This document shows, in pieces, positions 48,701 to 60,700 of a stretch of DNA of 64,000 bases (position 1 is the first letter of the stretch; every line of letters starts with the position of its first letter). The notes under the pieces were generated by a model. That model ran no database searches. It was given only the letters and a program-made list of their open reading frames with translations, and was not told the origin of the DNA. Origin of the DNA: a bacterium. GTDB lineage: Bacteria > Verrucomicrobiota > Verrucomicrobiia > Limisphaerales > UBA11358. The stretch spans positions 1 to 64,000 of the forward strand of contig JAKAFL010000012.1 in assembly GCA_021817945.1 (NCBI GenBank), in the 5' to 3' direction. Position numbers and translations under genes: made by a program.

Positions 48701-51700
48701 GGTCAAAGCGCTTTTACCGGTGCTCCAGATTTGTCTCTCACCATTACAGCAGGAGGCAATACACTGTTCACGGCCTCTGGCAGTCTGGACATGGTGATCA
48801 CTCCCACGGTGGGGAACACGCACGGCACCACCGAAATCACCAGCGCCAGCCTCACGTTCCCAGAGATTAAAATAGCCAGTGTGCTGGATGTGATAACCCC
48901 GACCGTGACCATCACCAATCTGGCCATAGACAATGTCACCGGCGCCTTCACGGCCCAATCAGGTTCAACCCTGACCATCACGGCGGACAGCATCAACCTT
49001 TTCCCCGGCAGCAGCATTTTGAGCGGCAGTGTCACCTCCAGCACGCCGGGCACCCCTGCGATGAGCGCCGTTTTTGATCTCAACACAGGTGCCTTCTCGG
49101 CCACGTTGCAGCAATTGAGTTTGAGTGTCAGCCACGTGTTGTCTGCCAGTGCTTCGCAGGTGAACATCACCTATTCGCCTGCGGCAGGAAGCAGCCAGAA
49201 GATTGTTTCATTCGCCACCATCACTGCCACCTTCAACGGGTTCGGAGGCGGCAATATCACGGGCCAATTCACCAATCTTGTCATTTATGGGGATGGGGTT
49301 TCCTTTGATAGCGGCACGCTGGGCTACACGGGCACAATATCCATTGGCTCCGTTTTGTCCGTCACCAACCCGTCCATCACCCTGAGCAGTTTCTCCGCCA
49401 CTTTTGACGGCACAAACACTTCCATTTCAGCCTCAGCCCTGACAGTCGCTGTGGGTTCGGCTTCGTTGAACTTGGGCGGTGTGGTGACCGCTTCCGCGAC
49501 TGGCTTGTCCATAACGGTGAGTCTTCAGGATGGGTCTCTCGCAATCAGTGCAACCGAGTTGGACTTTTCCTTCTCCCAATACCTGACCGTGACGGTGGAC
49601 AATGTGGCAATCAACACAAATCCTGGAGTGGGGGGTGACTACCTGACGGTGGGCAGTGCGACGGCGACTTTAAGTACGGGCGGTTCGAATCCCTCCTTCT
49701 CTGTCACCGGAACGGCCACGGACTTTTCGATCGTGGATGTGGCCGGTTCTCCGCAGTTTCAGGAGGGGGCAAATTTCGGGGTTAGTTTTTCCAGTCCGTC
49801 AGCGGGTTCGCTGTTCTTGCCAAGTTGGCTTGGCTTCTCCATCACCCAATTCTCCATCAACTGGACTAATTTTAACGCCAACCCGGGTGATTTCACCGTG
49901 GTGCTCTCGGCAAGCATCAATTCCATTCAGGGATTGCCGGGCGGGGTGACGGTCAGCGGCGAGATCACCGATGCGGTGATCAATATGGGATTGTTGGAAC
50001 AGGGAAAGTTTCCAATCACCAGTCTCGGCAGCATTGGGGGAAGTGTCCAGGGAACATTATTCGGATTACAGGTCAATGCCAGCTTTGTGATGGGCATCAT
50101 TAACCTCAATGGCAATGGCCAGATCATTAACGCAAACAACACGGTGACGGATCCAAAGACTGGAAACCTGGTTTCGGGTGGCAGCACGCAGGTGGCATCC
50201 ACCACGGTGTATGTGGGGGTGGCCGGGGGTGCCATGATTCCGGGTGTGGGTGGTGTTGAAATTTATATCGGGTTTTCACAGCTTGGGCCACTCACGGTTT
50301 ATTTAAGCGCGCAATTCCCCCTGATTTTGGACCCGGTAAGCGGCATCGCCATCGGTGGATTCAGTGGCGGGGTGGTGTTTGATTACTCATTGCCCACGCC
50401 CAGCCAGCCCACCGATCTGCGCGGAATCAGCCTCTCACCCGAAAACCTGACCATTTCACAATGGCAACAACAGTTGGAGATGCAAACCATCACCCAAGTC
50501 AAGGCCACCAGCTCCGGTTTGTCTGCTTATTCCCAACCGTTTGTCATCGAAGCCGGGGTGACCCTTTACGATGCCTATCTCTCTCAGGATGCCTTCAATA
50601 TCAAGGGGAACATGGCTATCCAGATCAATCCTTCCTCCCCGGACACCGTTGAAATTTTTGTGAATGGCACGGTCACCCTTGGCAGCTCGCTGAGTTTCAA
50701 TGGCTACCTGTATGCGAACTTGCAGGTTCAAGGAGCACTCACCACGGCCAGCTTCATGTTCCTAGTGGATGTGCCCGGCGGGAATGTGCCACCGGTGGAG
50801 TCTTTTGGCGGCGCCCTGAAATTTGGCTTCACGGATTCCAGTGGCAATCCGCTCGTGCCCCAGGCCCCTGTGGCCACCACCACGCAGCAGACTTTCACCC
50901 TCAGTGATGGCACAACGGAAACCTACTCCGCCACCACCTTCACTACGCCCTCCCAGACGATTGGAGGATTTTACATCAGCCTGTCGGGTTTCCTTGAATA
51001 TTCCGCCCTGGGCTATGCCAATGTGACCATTTCCGGCGGGGTGACCCTTACCGTGACCGGGACCGAGGCCAAGCTGGACTTATTGGGTGAATTAAACGTT
51101 AGTTTCCTCGGGGATATTGCCACTGCCCAGGGTGAGTTTGTGGTGAACTACGCCAACGGGTTGCAATTCTACGGGGCGTTGGAGGTTTCCACCGGCGCGG
51201 CGTTGGCCAAACTCCAGCAATATGGCCTGAGTGTGAATGGTGCGGTGTTGTTCCAGATCAACACCACCGGTGTGGACCAAACCGTGAACCTGCCCAATGC
51301 TCCGCCAACCGACCAGTCCTCCTCAACCATTGTCAGCGCTCCGGCTTTGAACGGATCCAATTCCACATCATTCACCATCCAGGGATCAGTGGTGTTTGAC
51401 GTGACCATCACAGGAACTTCCTCCCCCTACGCCACCATCGGTTACGAGGTCAATAATAACACCCTTTTCCAGATGCAGGGATTTTTTGACCTGCGCATCA
51501 CCAACGATCCAACCAATGGATTGGGCCTTGAAATTTTTGCGGATGTCAATTCACTGACCCTTGGGTCTGGCAACAACACGTTCTTGTCATTTTCCGGGTT
51601 TGGGCTGTTGATGGTGAATAGTTCCGGGTTGGCAGCCGAGATCAATCTTTCCCTTAATTCAGGCAACGCCATCAGCGGGGTTTCCTTTTCCGCCAACTTC

Positions 51701-54700
51701 CAGTTGGTGATCAACACCACCTCGCAGGCGGTGACTTACAATATTCCGCCAGTCACGGTTCCCACTTCCACATCCGCCTCAACAGGCACAGCGGGAATCA
51801 CGATTTATAATCAGGATGGGAGCGTGGCAGGCACCGTAAGCAGTCTGGTGATACCGGCCGGCCCGCCGCAGGGTCAAATGCAGATCACCAACGTCTCCGG
51901 CACCAACACCGGAAACTATGCGACATCGGGAGCGGCGGGACCTTATGTGGTGATTTCCGGGGTGGGGAGTCTGTCTCTGGAGGGATTGTCCCTGAGCGGC
52001 AATTTCTATTTCCAGGTCAGCGACAGTTCCACGGGCGGATTTGTCTTGGAGTTGGTGCTGAACGTGTCCGGCAATATTCCTTCTGTGGGGACGGCCAATG
52101 TGACTGGAGCACTCGAAATTTCCAGCCAGGGCGAAGTGGCTTTGCTGGCCATAGGGGCGAGCGGGGGAAACACCACCAGCTACGGGTCAGGAATCAGTTT
52201 GCAGGTGAGCGCGGAGTTGGCCGTCAACACCACGGATGCCAGCGTGAGTCAGATCGGCGGTGTGCCTCTTACTTACAACGGTTCCAACATCACCCTTGCC
52301 GCCAATACGGTCCAGGTGGTGGCCAGCGGCACGCTCAGCCTGAATATTGGTGCAGGAACCGGGTTTGTCATCAGCGGCAATTTCTCCACCACAGTGACCA
52401 GCGCCGGGGGGGTCACTGCCACAACCATCACCTTGAGCGGCACTTTGACCGCCACCGTGGGCGGCACAACCCTATTGACCATGAACGCCTCGGGGGCTTT
52501 GGTTATTACCTCGGGTGGATCCAATCCAGGGGTGGCCGGGGAATTGAATCTCACCTTGGCAGGGTCGGATCCTTTGGATGGAAATGGTTTCTCCTTCACC
52601 GGCAGCTTTGATTTGGAGGTGAACACCACCGGAGTCCAGCAAATTGTCAATGTGGGACAGGGCACCACCACCATTGCCGCCGGACCTGGCGGTTCTACCA
52701 ATGGGGGAAGCTATCTGGAGGTTCACGCCAGGGGAACCTTGATTTTTGGATCTGCCACAAATGGCTTCCAATTGCAAAACGGGGATTTCTATCTGCAAGT
52801 GGGATCCACCGGGCTTGTGGTCAGCGCCAGCGCCAGCATGGTGATCGAAGTGAATGGGACACAGTTCTTTTACGTGGCCGCCAGCGGCGGTTTGCTGGTC
52901 ACCTCATCAGGCATTGCGGCAAGCATAACGGTGAATACCACCCTGACCGATCCCAACGGCGGAAATTATGAATTCAGCGGAAATTTCACCCTTCAGGCCA
53001 ATACCACCGGGCAGTCCGTTAATTTGGGGACAAGCCAGAATCCGATCACGGTCAATGCCGGCCCAGGAGCAGCCGGTTCGCCAGCCGGACCCTACTTCCA
53101 GCTTTTCATCAACGGCACACTCATGCTGGGGGCAGCCAATTCTTCCGCTCCTGGCAGCGGTTTGTTCATCAACGGATCGTTTTACCTCTCGGTGGGATTA
53201 AACGGCCTGACCATCGCTGCCAATGGCACTTTGACCGCCACGCTGGGTCAGACCACCCTGCTCTCGATGACGGCCAGCGGGGTGCTGATCATCACCACCA
53301 GTGGCGGCAATGCAGGGTTGGCCGGTGAATTGTCCCTGAGTTTTTCTGCCAACAACAACCCGCTGGCAGGGAGTGGATTCAGTTTCAGCGGCACTTTCAA
53401 TTTGCAGGTGAACACCACCGGAATTCAGCAAACGGTCAGCTTTGGTGCGGGTCAGGGAACCACAACGATTTCCGCCGGTCCTGATGGTTCGTCCACTCCC
53501 GGGGCCTATTTTGAGGTTTATGGGGCGGGAATGCTCTCCTTCGGAACCGCCAGCGATGGGTTCAACCTTTCAGGAAGTTTTTATCTGTCCATGAGCACCA
53601 CCACTGGATTGATCGTGGCGGTGAATGCGGCATTCAGCGCGGATGCGGGTGGAACCAGCCTGCTGACGATGAATGCCAGTGGCGTCCTGGTGATTAATGG
53701 ATCAGGATTGGCTGGTGAACTTGTTTTGACACTGGCCGGGGCGGATCCACTGAGCGGTGTGGGTTTCACTTTCAACGGCACTTTCGGCCTGGTGGTCAAC
53801 ACCACCCTGACCTCGCAGACGGTTTCAGTGGGCAGTGGCGCCAATGCCACAACGGCCACCATTTCCGCGGGAGCCAATGGGTCCTCCACCGGTGCGGTTT
53901 ATTTTGAGGTTTATGCCTCCGGCAGCCTCATTTTTGGAACGTCAGATCAAAATGGCAATCTTACCAATGGATTTGGCCTGACAGGGGCAAGTTTGTATAT
54001 GTCCATCAGCACCGGCTCCGGTCTGGCCATCAGCGCTTCGGCCTCTTTGGAGATCGCGATCAATGGCACGCAGGTGGTGAGTGCGTCCGCCTCCGGGGCG
54101 ATGTTCATTTCCTCCGCAGGCATCGCTGCCACTCTCACGGCCAAGGCTTCCCTGAACAGCCCGGGAAATTCCAATCTCTACACCTTCGGCGGAATGTTTT
54201 CATTGCAACTGAACACAACCGGAGTGCAGCAAAACATTGCCACTCCCACCGGCACGGTCACCATTCAGGCCGGACCGGGATCCTCAGGATCACCTGCGGG
54301 TCCTTATTTCCAGGTCTTTGTAAGTGGGACTTTGGCCTTGGGCACGGGTAGTGTGACCAGTTCCACAGGAATCTTTGTGGCGGGCAGCTTCTATCTCTCG
54401 GTCAGCTCTCAGAGCCTGATCATTGCCGCCAGTGGCACTCTTAGTGTGAATGTGACAGGAGCCACATTGTTCCAGATGACGGCAGTCGGCGGATTGATTC
54501 TTAATTACGGCGGATCTCAACCAGGGTTGGCAGGAGCACTGATTTTGACGGTGGGCAGCACGAATCCGCTTAGTGGCAGTGGATTTGCCTTTAGCGGCAG
54601 TTTTACTTTGGAATTGAACACCACCCTGGTTTCCCAACAAATCCAGACCCCGACACAGAATATAACGATCTCGGCAGGGGCGGATGGCTCCAGCACGCCG

Positions 54701-57700
54701 GGGGCCTATTTCCAAATCACTGCCCAGGGGTCCATCCTGTTTGGCACCAATTCCACCGGCTTCGCGTTGACGGGATCCTTTTTCCTGTCCATCCAGACGG
54801 ATTCAAACAATCTCCCAGTTCTCTTCGTGAGTGCCAATGTGGCGTTCACAACAAATCTGTTTGGCCAGACCATTTTGAGCCTGACTGCAAGTGGTGCCAT
54901 GGAGATCAGTTCGGCAGGTTTGGCGGCAAGTTTCACTCTCACGGCCAGTTCAGGCTCTCCAAGTCTCTCGCAGAGCGGGGCGTTTACCTTTAATGGTTCT
55001 TTCTTCTTTGCCATCAATACCACCAGCAAGGCAGTGAACGATCAGGTGGGAGCGGTGAGCTTGAACGTTGCTGCGGGGCCATATTTTGAAATCCAAATCA
55101 ACGGGGGCAACCCCAGCACGCCAGCCACGTTATCCTTGGGCGGCGGTCCGGGTCTTACCTTGAGCGGGGAATTTACCCTGATTGTCAGTTCGCAAGGGCT
55201 TCAAGTGGCGCTCTACAATGCCACGCTGAGTCTGGCAGGGTTGATCACTTTCAATGCCGAGGGTGCTTTGCTGATCAATTCAAGCGGCATTGCCGCCAAA
55301 GTTTCCCTTTCCCTTGGTACAGGCAACAGCCTGCTGGGTAGTTCATTCAGCCTTAGCGCCAGTTTCCTCCTCGAAATCAACAGCACCCATAGCGCTGTCA
55401 ATAACATTGCAGGCGACGCCGTGAACCTGCCGGGTGGCCCGTATTTCCAGGTGGTGGCCAATGGATCCTTGGAACTTGGGGGGGCGAGCATCCTCAGCAT
55501 CATGGGATCCTTCACCTTCACGGTGTCCACCGTAAATAACCAGGTCCAGGTTGAAATCATGCTGAATGCATCTCTGAATCTTTTTGGCGCGTATTTCAGC
55601 GTTGTGGGAATGGCTGGCTTCTACAGCGATGGGATCGCCTTGTCCATCAGCCTGAGTTTGGGCGGCAGTAACAGCCCGACATTGACGGTCATCCCCTATG
55701 TTCTGGCGCTTTCAGGCTCATTTCAGTTGCAAATCAACACCACCGGGTCCTCTCACTTCGGGATTTCCGCAGGAACGTTGTTCAATGTTTCAGTGTACGC
55801 CTCGGTCAATTTGTTCGGCTTCTCTATAGCCCAAACCCAGATTAACATTGGCTACAGTAACAATACCCTTACCGCAGCTGGCAGTTTTAACCTGAATTTC
55901 TTCGGTTTGGCCACGCTTCAAATTTATTTCTATTTTGATACCGCTGGCCACTATGCCTTCTACGGTTATGTGGGAGTTCAATTGGGCTCGGATAGTTTTA
56001 ATATCCATGGCAGCCTGACGCTCATTGCGGCCAATTATGCCTATAACTGGGGAGGGGGTGTCAGTGTTGGAAATAACATTTTATTCCAAATCACCATTTC
56101 AGGGGGCGTGACCGCGTTCGATTGGAATTTCGCCAGCATCAGCGCCACCTTGAGCATCAGCTCATCGTATGATGTTTCTGTTTCTGTTTATGTCTCGGTC
56201 AGCTTTTACTTCTTCTCAATTGGTGGAACCGTCTCAATTGATCTTGGAACCATCGGTGCTCCTCCTGCCCCGCCTCCTCCACCAGCCCTGGGTGTGGTGC
56301 TGGTCAACCCAACTGTGGATGGAATATCCTTTACCGGAAACATCCTGCTTCTGGATTTGGGGCAATACGCGGATACCAACCGCGGCGTGCCAGCCCTGCC
56401 CAACGAGAATTATACCATCACGGCAGGCAGCGGCGGTGTCAGCGTGACAGCGGCCGGGGTGTACAATGGCTCGGTCTTTTATGGCGGTGTCACGGAAATT
56501 GTCGCCCCCAATTCTGACGTGGGCAGCGCAGTGAGTAATGTCACCATAACCATTGATGGCAACATCACCCTCCAGGTCGTCATTTTCTCCGGCCACGGCA
56601 ATAATAATTACTACTTGGGAGGTGGTCCGACCACTGTGAATGGCGATGGCGGAACGGATGCGGTGGTGGGTGGTTCCGGCAATGTCACCTTTAATGTGGG
56701 CGGGGGAAATGCCTCTTTCACTGGCGGAGCCGCACAAAACATTATCATTAACGACCCGGGCAGCTTGACGGTCACGGAGTCTGGCTACAATAACTATGAC
56801 CTCAACGGGAATCTTTTGACCTACGGACCTGGCTACACCGACCAGATCACCGGTCCGGCCACCATCACACTGACATCAGCCTCTTCCGGAGTGGCCACTT
56901 TCACCTTGGAGAAATTCAATGGGGCGGACTTCAGCGTCACCTTGGTTGGAAATAGTAATTCCGGTGACAGTGTTAATTTCAATTATCCCGGCAACATCAC
57001 CCTCACCAGTACGGTGGTGTCCAGCCAGACCTATGGTGAAATTCAAGCGGATGGCGGCACGGTGGTGCTTGAAAACATCCCGAATGTCACTCTTGTGGGT
57101 TCCTCAGCCGGGGATTTGTTAACCGTCACGAATGGCGCTGACCTGCCCAGCATCACCCTTCAAGGGCCTGCTGGCAGCGACACTTTTGTGGTGAATTTGC
57201 TCGGTTCAAACACCTACAACGTCAATGTGGGCGGCAGCGGAACCGGCAACAGCCTGGTGGTGAATGGCGTCACGGGAAATCAGGTTTACTCCGTCAGTTC
57301 GCAGTTGATCAGTTTGAAGGGGGAAGCCATCAATTTCTTGGGTATCCAAACCACCACCTTGAACGCGGAGTATGGTTCAGACATCGTGAACATCCAATCC
57401 ATCGCCAATGAAACCATTGTCAACCTGGCCCCAACCTCAAATGTCATTAATGTCGGAAGCAGGGCACCTGTGGAAAACAGCGGGGTGGTGGGGCTTATTA
57501 ATGGTCTGTTGATCATTGCAGGGCAGGGCGGTGGTTCCAACACCTTGAATTTGGATGACTCGGGCGATACCAATCCGGGAAGCTTTATTCTCACCACCAG
57601 CACCATCTCCGGTAGTATTTTCTCTGGCTCCAGCTCTTTGGCTTATCAAAATGTGGGCCTCATCAACGTGTTTTTGAGCAACCAAAATAACACGGTGGAC

Positions 57701-60700
57701 GTGCGGGGCATGAGCGGCACGGTCAATATCATCCTGGGCAATGGAGTGAATTTCCTCAATATCGGCAGCAACGCCGGGCCGATCATCACCGATCCCAACA
57801 CAGGCAATTCCCAAAACACCGGCAGTGTTTTAGACCAGATCACCGGCACACTGAACTTTTACGGAACCGGCGCCAATATCTTTAACTTGGACGACAGCGG
57901 CAGTTTGACCGGGGTGGACGGGGCGCTGACACTGAATTCCAAAACCAACTTGCAGGTGGTGAACTTTGTGGATCCAGTAAGTCTGCACACCATTCTGACC
58001 ATCAATCTTCCCACGGTGGCCTCCATCAATATTGCATTAAGCCAGGGAGCTGATTTGTTTGCGGTGTCGGATACCTTCACCAGCAGCGCCGCCACGGTCA
58101 ACTCAGGGGGTTCAACGCCAACCACCCCGGTGGTCATAGATGGCAACGGCGGCAATGACAATTTTGTCATCCTTGATACCCACGCCATCGCGACGGTGAA
58201 TGGCGGCGATGGGAATGACAGTTTCTATAATTTCGGCAATTCCGCGGTGTTGAATCTGAACGGGAATGCTGGGGATGACACCTTCTACATTTACGCCTCC
58301 GCCTACGAAAACACCTCCAATGTGGACCCGGGCGGATCCGCCACCAGCGGCAACGCGGTTTATTCTTATCGCATCAACGCCCAGGTGAATATCAATGGGG
58401 GCAGCGGTTTCAACACGGTCTATATCTTTGGCACCCAATATAATGATGTGATCACGGTCAATGGAAACACCGTAACGGGCAGTGGCATTGACGTGAATCT
58501 GACCAGTGTTCAAAAACTGGTGATCGAGGGCTTGGGCGGCAATGATACCTTTTACATTGAATCCGTGACCATTCCCACGACGATATACGGGGACGGATCC
58601 ATCGTGCCGGCTCCGAGCTTGAATGTTTTGCAGGCTTTGGGAGTGTCGGTCCCAACCGCGTCCCAAGGAACTCCTGGAAGTGACACTTTCTACGTGGGAT
58701 GGCAGGGGGCCTCCTACATTCCCGGCAGTTTGGCCGGCTTCACGGCGCCGTTGACCATTTATGGTGATAACGGACCCAATCTTAATGGTTCCACCACCAA
58801 TGTGCCGGGCACCAATGACACCATTTACGTGAATGACACAGCCGACTTGGTGGACCAGCAGTTCACGCTGAATTCCAGCACACTCACGGGAACCGCCTTT
58901 GGCACTGGCGGAATGCTGACTTACGATCCTGCGGTGGAAAACCTGAATATTTACACGGGCGGCGGAAACAACACATTCACCATCAATGGCACCGGCACTG
59001 CCACCCAGACCAGCATTTATGCCGGGGCTGGAAACGACTCTTTCATTGTCAACGCCTCGAACACCGGTCCCTTGCAAACACCGTTGAATTTGTTTGGCGG
59101 GTTGAACACCACGGTGGGGGACAGCCTTCTGGTTAATGGCGCTCCGGCGGGAAACACTTTCACCATCACTGGCACCACCATCCAGGGATTGGGGGCGGTC
59201 TTGACCTACGAGCAAATGGAGCAACTCACCATCACGGGCGCAGGAAACACGACCTTCATTGTCAATGGAGACAGCGTCAATACAACCTTGAATGGCGGCT
59301 TTGGCTCCACTGTCTTCAACGTCAATAGCAACGTGGTGGCCTTGGCCTTGAATGGTGGAAACCAGGCCAATACGTTCAACATCAATGCGAACGCAGGCAT
59401 GCTGACCGCCGCCGGAGGCAGTGATGGCAACGTGTTTGCCTTTAATGCAAACTCAGGAACACTGATTTTCACCGGCGGCGTGGGCAATGACACCATTACC
59501 GTAAATGGCAATGGCGGGACTTTGACGGGCACCGGCAGCTCCAGCCCCAATGCCTTTGTCATCAACGCCAATTCAGGCAGCCTGACCCTTTCCGCAGGGG
59601 CCTCCGGCAGCTCCTTTTCCATCAATGGCAATAGCGGATCGCTCACGCTGAATGGCGGGTCGGGCAATGACACCTTCACTGTCAATTCCTTGAGCGCCGC
59701 CGCGGTCATCAATGGCGGCAAGGGTAGCGATCTCTTTTACGTGTCAGGTCCCCTCGGCGCCGCGCTCACGGTAAATGGCGGAGGTAATCAGGGCAGCCTC
59801 CTCACCGTGTACGGCACAGCCGGAAATGACTTCATCACCCTCACCAGCACTTCCATTATCGGACTGGGCGCCACCATTACTTACGGTGGGACAAACCTGA
59901 CCCTTGATGGTGTTTCAGGCAATGACACTTTCCTGATCCAAGGCACCTCCGCCTTCATCACCCGCGTCAATGGCGGAACATTTGGAAATGATGTCTTTGA
60001 TATTCAAGCCAACACCGGTGAATTGGATGTGACAGGCTCCTCGACCGGCAACAATACCTTCAACATCGGAAGCGCGGCTCCCTTGAGCGGCGGAGTGTTG
60101 ACGGGCTTGGTGGGCAAATTGGTTGTCACGGGTGGCAGCAACCTGATGCGCCTTATCAACTTGGCGCCTTCTGGAACCAACATCCTGAACATTGACGATT
60201 CAGGCAGCGTGATCAGTGGCTCCGTCGTCCTGACATCCTCCAGCCTCGTTGGCCTGGGTCTGGGTGCTGGCATCACTTATTCCTTCATCAACTCCTTGAA
60301 CATCACCCTCGGCCTGGGTCAGGTGGCCGTGTCCATCCAGAGCACCAACCTGGCCACGCGTACCACCGTGAACACCGGGCCTGCAGCCGATGTGGTGAAC
60401 ATTGGCAGCCAGAATCTTCCGGCCGCTGGATTGCTTTCCGGTATTCAAGGACCTCTTTCAATCTCGGGTGCCGGGTCCGACACCTTGGTTTTCAATGATG
60501 TTGCCGACACGGCCACCCTGAGTGGCGCCTTGACCGCAACCACCCTCGTGGGGCTTGGCATGGGATCAGCCGGCGTTTCGTATTCAGGAGTCTCCGCCCT
60601 GAACCTTTATCTGGGTTCTGGCGCGGTCACCATGAATGTCATCAGCACAGCCGCATCCACTGTCTCCATGATCAATACCGGCGCCGGGTCCGACATAATC

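Noticed and set aside
58112-59224. 370-aa minus-strand ORF inside the giant gene
   Set aside because: It is a shadow of the repetitive Gly/Asn coding sequence; no domain is visible.
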